64,000 nt of DNA from Panacagrimonas sp052387695 (GTDB lineage: Bacteria > Pseudomonadota > Gammaproteobacteria > Nevskiales > Nevskiaceae). The notes below the pieces were generated by a model. That model was not told the origin of the DNA. It saw only the letters and a program-made list of their open reading frames with translations, and made no database searches. Position 1 is the first letter of the stretch, and every line of letters begins with the position of its first letter. A program made the translations under genes and the position numbers. Below, piece by piece: positions 52,977 through 60,820 of the stretch. The stretch is taken from the NCBI GenBank assembly GCA_052387695.1, contig JBQTIX010000092.1:3317-67316 (forward strand), in the 5' to 3' direction.

Positions 52977-53014
52977 CCGGATCGGAAATGATTCGACGGG
53001 ACCAATGACGGTCC
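52977..53014 (+). promoter_or_regulatory. ANTAR-binding dual hairpin upstream of the outer-membrane channel and first importer
   Basis: P1 (52982-52996) is UCGGA-AAUGA-UUCGA, or with an AAUGAU hexaloop if the last A-U pair opens. P2 (52999-53014) is GGACC-AAUGAC-GGUCC, a 5-bp stem with a perfect hexaloop with A1 and G4. Two adjacent loops with A1/G4 are the recognition element of ANTAR proteins such as NasT. An intrinsic terminator follows 34 bases later. Confidence 0.82.
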
Positions 53015-53047
53015 TCTCGCGCTGACTGTTGCACCCACCAATTGGGC

Positions 53048-53101
53048 AAAGACGCCATCTCCACAGCCGCAACAACGGCTGTCGGGATGGCGTCTTTTTT
53101 T
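53048..53101 (+). terminator. Conditional terminator (attenuator) of the channel-importer leader
   Basis: AAAGACGCCATC and GATGGCGTCTTT form a perfect 12-bp stem, with an inner ACAGCCG/CGGCTGT hairpin in the loop and a run of eight Ts. It stands only 25 bases before the first start codon and 100 bases after nasS2. With the ANTAR hairpins before it, it should stop transcription unless NasT is active. Confidence 0.92.
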
Positions 53102-53126
53102 GTGCCCGTCACTTTTTTTCTGAACT

Positions 53127-54506
53127 ATGGGAGTTCTCGGGGTTATGGAAATTTTGGGAGCGGTATCGCGCAAGCAGTCGGGGGACAGGCTGCGCACATG
53201 TATGACGGCACTCGCCATGGGGCTCGTGCCGATGATGGGTCAGGCGGCAGATCCCTTGTCCAACCTGCCGTTCAATCTCGCCGGCGGGGCACCGAATCTG
53301 GACATCCGTCTGCGTTACGAGAACGTGGATCAGGAGAATCTGAAGGAAGAAGCCGACGCCCTCACGATCCGCACACGCCTCGGCTACACCACGGGCAAGT
53401 GGAACGAGATCGACGGCCAGATCGAGTACGAGGGCCTGAGCTTCCTCGGCGACGACGACTACAACAGTTTTGCCAACGGCAACGCGACGTTTCCGGTCGT
53501 GGCCGACGCCAAGACCAACGAGCTCAACCAGGCCTGGATCCGGTATTCCGGCCTGCCCAAGACCCAGCTCAAGTACGGACGCCAGCGCATCCTGCTCGAC
53601 AATCACCGCTTCGTCGGCAACGTCGGCTGGCGCCAGACCGAGATGACCTACGACGCTGGTCTGCTCACCTCGACCCTGATTCCCAGGACCACGTTCACCT
53701 ATGCCTACCTGAGCAACGTCAACTCGTTCCGCTTCTTCGATTTCAACCCCGATCCGATGGCCGTCACGCTGGACGACAACATCGACATCAAGGCGCATCT
53801 GGTCAACGCCCAGTTCGCCGCCATCGAAAAAAAGCTGGTGCTGACCGCCTACGGTTACCTGCTCGATTTCGACGAGATTCCCGCGGGTGCGCCGGCCGGT
53901 CGCCTGTTCCAGGACACGAGCACGATCGGCCTGCGCGCGACCGGCGCGGTGCCGGTAGCCAAGCTCACCGCGTCCTACGCTCTGGAATACGCCGACCAGC
54001 AGGATTATGAAGACGCGCCGAGCACGATCAACTTCACCTACTCGCTGATCGAGGCCGGTCTGGCCTACGCCAAGCTCAAGGGCACGCTCGGATACGAGAC
54101 GCTGGAAGGCGACGGGACCAACAGTTTCCAGACGCCGTTGGCCACCGCCCACGCGCACCAGGGCTGGGCGGACCAGTTCCTGATCACGCCGCAGGGCGGC
54201 CTCGTGCGCTCTTACGCCTCGGTCAATGCGACTGTCGGAAAGCTCGGATTGACCGCCGTCTATCACCAGTTCGAATCCGACGAAGGCAGCGTGGATTTCG
54301 GTGACGAGATCGATCTGCTGGCGAGCTTCACGGTGATCGAGAACCTGGTGCTCAGCGCCAAGTACGCGGCCTATTCGGCCGACGAGTTCCCCAAGACCTC
54401 GCCGCCTCCGCCCCCCGCCGTGCCGCCGGCGACACCGCCGCCGCCCTTCGTTCCCAAGACCTTCGACACCGACAAGCTCTGGCTCTACGTCGAATACAAG
54501 TTCTGA
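53127..54506 (+). CDS. Alginate-export-like outer-membrane channel
   Basis: A 459-residue beta-barrel. The signal peptide ends MMGQAADP. LDIRLRYENVDQENLKEEAD ALTIRTRLGYTTGKWN and LNQAWIRYSGLPKTQLKYGR are typical of alginate-export/OprB-like barrels, which neighbour nitrate assimilation genes in several gammaproteobacteria. It ends in F (LWLYVEYKF), the outer-membrane sorting signal. A proline-rich insertion (PPPPPAVPPATPPPPF) near the last strand is unusual and probably an exposed loop. It is the first gene after the antitermination leader and likely admits nitrate or nitrite. An internal ATG also begins a shorter signal peptide (MTALAMGLVP). Confidence 0.87.
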   Translation: MGVLGVMEILGAVSRKQSGDRLRTCMTALAMGLVPMMGQAADPLSNLPFNLAGGAPNLDIRLRYENVDQENLKEEADALTIRTRLGYTTGKWNEIDGQIEYEGLSFLGDDDYNSFANGNATFPVVADAKTNELNQAWIRYSGLPKTQLKYGRQRILLDNHRFVGNVGWRQTEMTYDAGLLTSTLIPRTTFTYAYLSNVNSFRFFDFNPDPMAVTLDDNIDIKAHLVNAQFAAIEKKLVLTAYGYLLDFDEIPAGAPAGRLFQDTSTIGLRATGAVPVAKLTASYALEYADQQDYEDAPSTINFTYSLIEAGLAYAKLKGTLGYETLEGDGTNSFQTPLATAHAHQGWADQFLITPQGGLVRSYASVNATVGKLGLTAVYHQFESDEGSVDFGDEIDLLASFTVIENLVLSAKYAAYSADEFPKTSPPPPPAVPPATPPPPFVPKTFDTDKLWLYVEYKF

Positions 54507-54540
54507 CTTTGTACCGGGCTCAACACGAAGGATCACCCTC

Positions 54541-55809
54541 ATGACAACCCTCATCGAAACTCCCGAATCGGTCGATTCGTCGCGCCGCGAATTCGTGCGC
54601 AAGTCGCTGGCCTTTGCCGCCGCCTCGATCTTCGGCGGCGTGGCGCCGGCCTTCATCCAGAACGCGTATGCCGCCGATTTCGGCAAGCCCGAAAAAACCG
54701 ATCTCACCCTCGGTTTCATCCCGCTCACCGACTGTGCCAGCGTCGTCATGGCCGGTGAGCTGGGACTTTTCAAGAAGTACGGTCTCAACGTCACCATCTC
54801 CAAGGAGGCGAGCTGGGCCGCGGTGCGCGACAAGCTGCTGCTCGGCCAGCTCGACGCCGCGCACGTGCTGTATGGACTCATTTACGGCGCGCACCTGGGC
54901 ATCGGATCGCAGAAAAAGGACATGGCGATCCTGATGAATCTGAACTACAACGGCCAGGCCATCACGATGTCGAGGAAGCTGCTCGACGCCGGCATCAAGG
55001 ACGGCGAGTCGCTGAAAAAAGCGGTGGACAAGAAGGAGCGCACCTACACCTTCGCGCAGACCTTTCCCACCGGCACGCACGCGATGTGGCTGTACTACTG
55101 GCTCGCCGCCAACGGCATCGATCCGTTCAAGGACGTGAAGGCCATCGTCATCCCGCCTCCGCAGATGGTGGCGAACATGCGCGTGGGCAACATGGACGGC
55201 TATTGCGTGGGCGAGCCCTGGAACGCGCGTGCCATCTTCGACAAGATCGGCTTTACCGCGACCACCACGCAGGGCATCTGGAAGAACCATCCGGAAAAGG
55301 TGCTGGGCACGACCAAGGAATTCGTCGACAAGTACCCCAACACCACGCGCGCGATGATGGCCGCGGTGATCGAGGCGAGCCAGCACATCGACACCGTGGC
55401 CAATCGCGCGTCGGTGTCCGAGATCATCGGCGGCAAGTCTTACGTCAATGCGCCGCCACCGGTCATTCTCGGCCGCATGCTCGGCGACTACGACGACGGC
55501 GCCGGCAAGAAGTGGAAAGAGCCGGACTACATGAAGTTCTACATGGACGGCGAGGTGAACTATCCGTTCCTCTCACACGGCGCCTGGTTCCTCACGCAGC
55601 ACCGTCGCTGGGGTCTGCTGAAGGAGGATCTCGATTACCTCGCGGTGGCCAGGCAGGTGAACCAGGTGGATCTCTACACGGAAGTCGCCAAGGCCCTGAA
55701 CGTGCCGGTTCCGGCCAGCCCGCTCAAGACCGAGACGCTGTTCGACGGCACGGTCTTTGATCCCTCGAAGGCGACCGAGTACGCCGCGGGTTTCAAGATC
55801 AGGGTGTGA
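54541..55809 (+). CDS. nrtA: NrtA-type nitrate ABC transporter receptor, Tat-exported
   Basis: A 422-residue periplasmic binding protein. SRREFVRKSLAFAAASIFGG is a twin-arginine signal, cleaved around NAYAAD. The body has the family motifs LGFIPLTDCASVVMAGELGL, SWAAVRDKLLLGQLDAAHVL, VIPPPQMVANMRVGNMDGYC and GEPWNARAIF. AAGGA precedes the ATG by 8 bases. It should deliver nitrate to the permease encoded next. Confidence 0.94.
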   Translation: MTTLIETPESVDSSRREFVRKSLAFAAASIFGGVAPAFIQNAYAADFGKPEKTDLTLGFIPLTDCASVVMAGELGLFKKYGLNVTISKEASWAAVRDKLLLGQLDAAHVLYGLIYGAHLGIGSQKKDMAILMNLNYNGQAITMSRKLLDAGIKDGESLKKAVDKKERTYTFAQTFPTGTHAMWLYYWLAANGIDPFKDVKAIVIPPPQMVANMRVGNMDGYCVGEPWNARAIFDKIGFTATTTQGIWKNHPEKVLGTTKEFVDKYPNTTRAMMAAVIEASQHIDTVANRASVSEIIGGKSYVNAPPPVILGRMLGDYDDGAGKKWKEPDYMKFYMDGEVNYPFLSHGAWFLTQHRRWGLLKEDLDYLAVARQVNQVDLYTEVAKALNVPVPASPLKTETLFDGTVFDPSKATEYAAGFKIRV

Positions 55810-55815
55810 CCCTTA

Positions 55816-55840
55816 CCCCTCCCCCGGTCGCGGGGGAGGG
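55816..55840. repeat. Short CCTCCCCC palindrome
   Basis: CCCTCCCCC-GGTCGC-GGGGGAGGG hairpin between nrtA and nrtB, without a T-run. It may stabilise the upstream mRNA end and set the nrtA to nrtB ratio. Confidence 0.7.
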
Positions 55841-55861
55841 ATTTGTCCTCAGGAGATTCGA

Positions 55862-56773
55862 ATGGCTGCACCGCTGAAGCTTGCCCGCTCCGAAGCCAAG
55901 ACGACTGGTGCGATGACTGCACCACCCCCGGCCAACGACGCACCCCTTTGGAGCGTTCCGCCGCTCAAGCTGCCTGCTCCGGTATCGGCTGCGGCGGATA
56001 GGACGCGTGCGGTGCTCGGCGCGGTGTTGCCGCCCATGTTCGGCATCGGCGTGCTCATTCTTGCGTGGGCGGTGGTCGCCAGTTTCTCGGACTATCTGCC
56101 GGGACCGGGCAGCACATTCACCTCGGCGGTGGACGTGTTTTCCGATCCTTTCTACAGCAAGGGACCCAACGATCAGGGCGTGGGCTGGAACCTGCTCGCC
56201 TCGCTGGAGCGCGTGGCGCGTGGGTTCGGCATGGCGGCGCTGTTGGGGATTCCGTTGGGCTTCGTGCTCGGCCGTTTCGCTTTGGCCGCCAAGGCCTTCC
56301 AGCCCATCATCAGCGTGTTGCGGCCGGTCTCGCCCCTGGCCTGGCTGCCGATCGGCCTGGCGGTGTTCGAGGCGGCAAACCCCGCTGCGATCTTCACCAT
56401 CTTCATCTGCTCGATCTGGCCGATGATCATCAACACCGCGCTCGGTGTGGCGAGCGTGCCGCAGGACTATCTCAACGTGGCGCGCGTGTTGAAGCTGTCC
56501 GAATGGAAAGTGTTCACCAAGATCCTGCTGCCCGCCTCGATTCCCTATGTGCTGACCGGCGCCAAGCTGTCGCTGGGCATCGCCTGGCTCGCCATCGTCG
56601 CGAGCGAGATGCTCACGGGTGGTGTCGGCATCGGTTTCTGGCTGTGGGACGAGTGGAACAACCTGAATATGGAACACATCCTGATCGCCATCGGCGTGAT
56701 CGGGGTGGTGGGCCTGTTGCTGGAACAGGGCATGAATTTCGTCGCCAACCGCTTCGACTACCGGGCGAAATAA
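55862..56773 (+). CDS. nrtB: NrtB-type nitrate ABC transporter permease
   Basis: A 303-residue inner-membrane protein with about six helices. VISVLRPVSPLAWLPIGLAVFEA-type and KILLPASIPYVLTGAKLSLG IAWL form the EAA loop that contacts the ATPase. The ATG at 55862 has AGGAG 6 bases upstream. It follows nrtA and precedes the ATPase gene, separated from it by an inverted REP. Confidence 0.95.
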   Translation: MAAPLKLARSEAKTTGAMTAPPPANDAPLWSVPPLKLPAPVSAAADRTRAVLGAVLPPMFGIGVLILAWAVVASFSDYLPGPGSTFTSAVDVFSDPFYSKGPNDQGVGWNLLASLERVARGFGMAALLGIPLGFVLGRFALAAKAFQPIISVLRPVSPLAWLPIGLAVFEAANPAAIFTIFICSIWPMIINTALGVASVPQDYLNVARVLKLSEWKVFTKILLPASIPYVLTGAKLSLGIAWLAIVASEMLTGGVGIGFWLWDEWNNLNMEHILIAIGVIGVVGLLLEQGMNFVANRFDYRAK

Positions 56774-56777
56774 ACGC

Positions 56778-56853
56778 GTAGGAGCGGGCCATGCCCGCGA
56801 CACGCGCAGCGCAATCTCCCACCCTTGCAATCGCGGGCATGGCCCGTTCCTAC
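56778..56853. repeat. Inverted REP pair, GTAGGAGCGGGCCATGCCCGC type
   Basis: GTAGGAGCGGGCCATGCCCG and its inverted copy CGGGCATGGCCCGTTCCTAC around a 35-base spacer. A third REP family in this window. It stands inside the operon between nrtB and the ATPase gene, 10 bases before the ATPase start. Confidence 0.9.
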
Positions 56854-56863
56854 AAAGGCTCTC

Positions 56864-57667
56864 ATGGCTACCAGCTACCTCGAAATCGACAACCTCTCCG
56901 TCATCTTCAAGACCCGCGGTGCGCCCTTCGTTGCGGTGCGAGACATCGATGTGAGCGTCGAGAAGGGTGAGTTCGTCTCGATCATCGGCCACTCCGGCTG
57001 CGGCAAGTCCACCGTGCTCAATGTCGTCGCCGGACTCACGCCCGCTGCACAGGGCGGGGCGGTGCTGGCGGGCCGCGAGATCGACGGCCCGAGTCCGGAA
57101 CGTGCGGTGGTGTTCCAGAACCATTCGCTGCTCCCCTGGCTGACCTGCTATGGCAACGTGCACCTGGCCGTGGAGCGCGTATTCGGAAGAGCGGAGAGCA
57201 AGGCGCGGTTGAAGGAACGGACCCTGGCGGCGCTGGACCTGGTGGGATTGACTCCGGCCAAGGACAAGCGTCCCAACGAAATCTCCGGCGGCATGAAGCA
57301 GCGCGTGGGCATCGCCCGCGCGCTGGCGATGGAACCCAAGGTTCTGCTGATGGACGAGCCCTTCGGCGCGCTCGACGCGCTCACGCGCGCCAACCTGCAG
57401 GACTCGCTGATGGAGATTCAGGCCCGCCTGAGCAACACCGTGCTGATGATCACGCACGATGTCGACGAGGCGGTGCTGCTGTCCGATCGCGTGGTGATGA
57501 TGACCAACGGTCCGGCCGCGACGGTGGGCTCGATCCTTACCATCGACCTGCCGCGTCCGCGTCGCCGCATCGAATTGGCGGACGACTCGCACTACAACCA
57601 TCTGCGTGCCGAAATCCTGCGCTTCCTGCACGAGCGGCAGGGGCATCCGCAGTCGGCCGCCGCCTGA
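56864..57667 (+). CDS. nrtD: Nitrate ABC transporter ATPase (NrtD-type)
   Basis: A 267-residue ATPase. Walker A GHSGCGKST, Q-loop FQNHSLLPWLTC, signature ISGGMKQRVGIARAL, Walker B VLLMDEPFGALD and H-loop MITHDVDEAVLL are all intact. It closes the channel-nrtABD operon. There is no regulatory C-terminal domain of the NrtC type. Confidence 0.95.
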   Translation: MATSYLEIDNLSVIFKTRGAPFVAVRDIDVSVEKGEFVSIIGHSGCGKSTVLNVVAGLTPAAQGGAVLAGREIDGPSPERAVVFQNHSLLPWLTCYGNVHLAVERVFGRAESKARLKERTLAALDLVGLTPAKDKRPNEISGGMKQRVGIARALAMEPKVLLMDEPFGALDALTRANLQDSLMEIQARLSNTVLMITHDVDEAVLLSDRVVMMTNGPAATVGSILTIDLPRPRRRIELADDSHYNHLRAEILRFLHERQGHPQSAAA

Positions 57668-57712
57668 GCTACTGCTTGTCAAGAATTCTGAGGGCGTTCT
57701 TGCCGCGACATC

Positions 57713-57828
57713 GCAGGTCGGTAGTAGGTCGGTTCAAGCCGAAGGCGGAACCGACACTGCGCGACGTCGCGATAGAGGGCGCATGTCGGGTCCGCCCGCG
57801 AAAAGCACGCGGGCTTGACCCGACCTAC
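57713..57828. repeat. GTAG-type REP pair after the first importer
   Basis: GCAGGTCGGTAGTAGGTCGG, AAGCCGAAGGCGGAACCGAC, then the inverted GTCGGGTCCGCCCGCG...TGACCCGACCTAC unit. It lies between nrtD and the leader of the second importer. Confidence 0.85.
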
Positions 57829-57905
57829 GCCCCACCCACCGCTTCTCGCGGTGGTCATGTTCGATATTGGGCTGGCACGTCCCATGCTGGTGAGAACGCG
57901 CGGCA

Positions 57906-57984
57906 CGGGCCAACGCAGGCCCGGCAGTGCGAACAGCGTGGTACGCGGTCACGGGCGCTTCCGTGACACAGGACAACGATGTCC
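57906..57984 (+). promoter_or_regulatory. ANTAR-binding dual hairpin upstream of the second importer
   Basis: P1 (57906-57923) is CGGGCC-AACGCA-GGCCCG, a 6-bp stem. P2 (57971-57984) is GGAC-AACGAU-GUCC, a 4-bp stem. Both hexaloops have A1 and G4. Between them lies a third hairpin, GUCACGG-GCGCUU-CCGUGAC (57948-57967), without the signature. The 3' arm of P2 (57981-57984) shares three bases with the 5' arm of the terminator, so the two structures exclude each other, which is how ANTAR antitermination works. Confidence 0.83.
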
Positions 57985-58029
57985 ACGAGCGATCCCGATC
58001 AATCCGGGGAACGCTCGTGGATTTTTTTT
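57982..58029 (+). terminator. Conditional terminator (attenuator) of the second importer leader
   Basis: TCCACGAGCG and CGCTCGTGGA form a perfect 10-bp stem followed by eight Ts, 15 bases before the nrtA2 start codon. Its first three bases belong to the ANTAR hairpin P2. Confidence 0.93.
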
Positions 58030-58044
58030 GGACGAGAGGATTCC

Positions 58045-59514
58045 ATGAATGACCGTTTGAACGGCCGCGCGACGAACCCGCCGAGATTCCAGACCTCAAC
58101 CCTGGCACGGGCGATCCGGATGCTCGCGAGCAGCTTGGCGCTGATCGCGATGGCCGCGCTCGGCGCATGCAGTGGCGAGAAGGCACCCGCAGACCCTGCG
58201 GCCGCAGCTCCGGCGCCCGCCGCCACGGCGGTCAAGCTGGAAAAGCCCGACCTCAAATTCGGCTTCATCAAGCTTACCGACTGCGCGCCGGTGCTTATCG
58301 CCAAGGAGAAGGGCTTCTTCGAGGAAGAGGGCCTGTTCGTCACGGTGGAAGCGCAGGCCAACTGGAAGGTCTTGCTGGACAGAGTCATCAGCGGCGAACT
58401 GGACGGTGCGCACATGCTGCCGGGTCAGGCCATCGGCGCGACCATCGGCTTCGGCACGCAGGCCGACATCATCGCCCCGTTCTCGATGGGCCTGAACACC
58501 CTGGCGGTGACGGTCTCCAACGACATCTGGTCGCAGATGAAGAAGAGCGTGCCACTGGACGCAGCCGGCAAGCCGGTGCATCCGATCAAGGCCGATGCGC
58601 TGAAAGTGGTGGTGGACAAGTACAAGGCCGATGGCAAGACCTTTCCGCTCGGCATGGTGTTTCCGGTTTCCACGCACAACTACATGCTGCGCTACTGGCT
58701 GGCCGCGGGCGGCATCAAGCCGGGCTTCTATTCCAAGACCGACATCAGCGGCCAGTTGAACGGCGACGTGCTGATCTCGGTGACGCCGCCGCCGCAGATG
58801 CCGGCGACCTTGGAAGCCGGGACGATCTACGGCTACAGCGTGGGCGAGCCCTGGAACCAGCAGGCGGTGTTCAAGGGCATCGGCGTGCCGGTGGTGACGG
58901 CGTATCACATCTGGGAGCGCACGCCGGAGAAGGTGTTCGGCATTCGCAAGGACTGGGCGGAAAAGAATCCGCAGACCACACTCGCCGTGACGCGTGCGCT
59001 GCTGCGTGCCGCGCAATGGCTGGACGAAGGCGACGGAAAGAATCGTGAAGAGGCCGCGCGCATCTTCGCCAAGGCCGAGTACATCGGCGCGGACTACGAC
59101 GTGATCGTCGGCCCCATCACCGGCGTCTACCAGTACGAGAAGGGCGACACGCGGCCGCTGCCGGAATTCAACATCTACTACAAGGACGACGCGAGCTACC
59201 CGTACTACAGCGACGCGGTCTGGTACCTCACGCAGATGCGTCGCTGGGGCCAGATCACGGACGCGCACCCGGACGAGTGGTATTTCGAGCAGGCCAAGAA
59301 GGTGTATCGCCCGGACATCTACGCCGCCGCCGCGAAAAGCCTCGTCGAGTCCGGAAAGCTGAAGGCGGCCGATCTGCCGGACTTCGCTGCCGAGACCGGC
59401 TTCAGGCCGGCGACAACGGCGTTCATCGATGGCGTGAGTTACGACGGGACCAAGCCCAACGCCTACCTGGAGCAATTCAAGATTGGGTTGAAGGGTGAGG
59501 ATCAGGTGAAGTGA
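58045..59514 (+). CDS. NrtA-type nitrate ABC transporter receptor, lipoprotein form
   Basis: A 489-residue binding protein with a lipobox (AALGACSG, lipidated Cys42) after a basic N-terminus, so it is membrane anchored, unlike the Tat-exported first copy. Motifs: LKFGFIKLTDCAPVLIAKEK, NWKVLLDRVISGELDGAHML, SVTPPPQMPATLEAGTIYGY SVGEPWN. An insertion of ~25 residues near ~170 (VPLDAAGKPVHPIKADALKV) is absent from copy one. GAGAGGA lies 5 bases before the ATG at 58045. First gene of the second importer operon. Confidence 0.93.
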   Translation: MNDRLNGRATNPPRFQTSTLARAIRMLASSLALIAMAALGACSGEKAPADPAAAAPAPAATAVKLEKPDLKFGFIKLTDCAPVLIAKEKGFFEEEGLFVTVEAQANWKVLLDRVISGELDGAHMLPGQAIGATIGFGTQADIIAPFSMGLNTLAVTVSNDIWSQMKKSVPLDAAGKPVHPIKADALKVVVDKYKADGKTFPLGMVFPVSTHNYMLRYWLAAGGIKPGFYSKTDISGQLNGDVLISVTPPPQMPATLEAGTIYGYSVGEPWNQQAVFKGIGVPVVTAYHIWERTPEKVFGIRKDWAEKNPQTTLAVTRALLRAAQWLDEGDGKNREEAARIFAKAEYIGADYDVIVGPITGVYQYEKGDTRPLPEFNIYYKDDASYPYYSDAVWYLTQMRRWGQITDAHPDEWYFEQAKKVYRPDIYAAAAKSLVESGKLKAADLPDFAAETGFRPATTAFIDGVSYDGTKPNAYLEQFKIGLKGEDQVK

Positions 59515-59520
59515 TTGTCT

Positions 59521-59632
59521 CCTTCCCCCGCGTGCGGGGGAAGGCCGGGATGGGGGCGCTCGCTGGGCGAAGCGCCGTTGGATCGGCGAGAGCCCCCACC
59601 CCAACCCTCCCCCGCACGCGGGGGAGGGAGCT
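59521..59632. repeat. Inverted pair of CCCCCGCGTGCGGGGG palindromes
   Basis: Two hairpins, CTTCCCCCGCGTGCGGGGGAAG and CCTCCCCCGCACGCGGGGGAGG (22 bases each; cores shown as arms of about 8 bp), enclose GATGGGGGC...GCCCCCACC. It stands between the receptor and permease genes of importer two. A widespread proteobacterial intergenic repeat type. Confidence 0.85.
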
Positions 59633-59656
59633 CCCGAATATCTAGGCCGAACCGAC

Positions 59657-60673
59657 ATGCTCAACCACACCGTCAACATCCTCAACAAATCCGGCCTGAC
59701 CTGGTTCGTGCCAATCGTGCGGCTCGCCGCCGGTGAAGACCCGCGCGAACAGGTGCGCGAGATCCTGCGCAGGATCGGCATTCCGGTGCTGGCCTTCGGC
59801 GTGTTCCTGCTGCTGTGGGGCGGACTCGCGCAGTCGGTGCAGACCAGCCTCGGTGCGCTGCCGGGTCCGGTCGCGGTCTGGGACGCAGCCGGCGGATTGT
59901 TCGCCGAGCACAGCACGGAGCGCGAGAAAGCCGCGGCGTTCTACGAGCGACAGGAACAACGCAACGCCGAGACGCTCGCAGCCGACCCGAACGCCGCGGT
60001 GACGATTCGCCCTTGGACCGGCAAGCCGACCTATCCCGAGCAGATTCTCACCAGCCTGTTCACGGTGTTCACCGGCTTTCTGATTGCGACCCTCGTCGCG
60101 GTGCCGCTGGGCATCGTCTGCGGGCTGTCGAACACGGTGCAGACCGCGCTCAATCCGATGATCCAGTTGTTCAAGCCGGTCTCTCCGCTGGCCTGGCTGC
60201 CCATCGTGACCCTGGTGGTGAGCGCGGCCTACGTCAGCGCCGATCCGATGTTCCAGAAATCCTTTCTGATCTCGGCCATCACCGTGACCCTGTGCTCGCT
60301 GTGGCCGACGCTCATCAACACCGCGGTCGGCGTGGCCTCGGTGGACAAGGATCTGATCAACGTCTCGCGCGTGTTCAAGCTGAGCTGGTTCACCAAGGTG
60401 CGCAAGATCGTGCTGCCGTCCTCGCTCAAGCTGATCTTCACCGGTCTGCGCCTGTCGCTCGGCGTGGGCTGGATGGTGCTGATCGCCTCCGAGATGCTGG
60501 CGCAGAACCCGGGCCTGGGAAAATTCGTCTGGGACGAATTCCAGAACGGCAGCAGCCAGTCGCTGTCGCGAATCATGGTGGCGGTGTTCACCATCGGCAT
60601 CATCGGTTTCATGCTCGACCGCATCATGGCGACCTTGCAGGCGCTCGCGAGTTTTGGCGAGCCGGTGCAGTGA
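59657..60673 (+). CDS. NrtB-type nitrate ABC transporter permease, copy 2
   Basis: A 338-residue permease with six to seven helices. MIQLFKPVSPLAWLPIVTLV and KIVLPSSLKLIFTGLRLSLG VGWMVLIASEM match nitrate permeases. Between the first and second helices it has an inserted hydrophilic segment of ~50 residues (AEHSTEREKAAAFYERQEQR) that copy one lacks. It continues the second importer operon. Confidence 0.94.
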   Translation: MLNHTVNILNKSGLTWFVPIVRLAAGEDPREQVREILRRIGIPVLAFGVFLLLWGGLAQSVQTSLGALPGPVAVWDAAGGLFAEHSTEREKAAAFYERQEQRNAETLAADPNAAVTIRPWTGKPTYPEQILTSLFTVFTGFLIATLVAVPLGIVCGLSNTVQTALNPMIQLFKPVSPLAWLPIVTLVVSAAYVSADPMFQKSFLISAITVTLCSLWPTLINTAVGVASVDKDLINVSRVFKLSWFTKVRKIVLPSSLKLIFTGLRLSLGVGWMVLIASEMLAQNPGLGKFVWDEFQNGSSQSLSRIMVAVFTIGIIGFMLDRIMATLQALASFGEPVQ

Positions 60674-60690
60674 TGGGGAATATATTTTGG

Positions 60691-60804
60691 CCACGGATTA
60701 CGCGGATAAACGCGGATCAAGCGATTAGTCGTCGGGTCGCTCGGTTGCGAGCCGCGCACATTGCAGGCGTTGTTTTTATCCGCGTTCATCCGCGTAATCC
60801 GTGG
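60691..60804. repeat. Inverted pair of CCACGGATTACGCGG repeats
   Basis: CCACGGATTACGCGGATAAA CGCGGAT on the left and ATCCGCG-TTCATCCGCGTAATCCGTGG on the right around a 60-base spacer, another known type of proteobacterial intergenic repeat. It fills the gap between permease and ATPase genes of importer two. Confidence 0.88.
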
Positions 60805-60820
60805 CTAACGAGTCTTTAGG

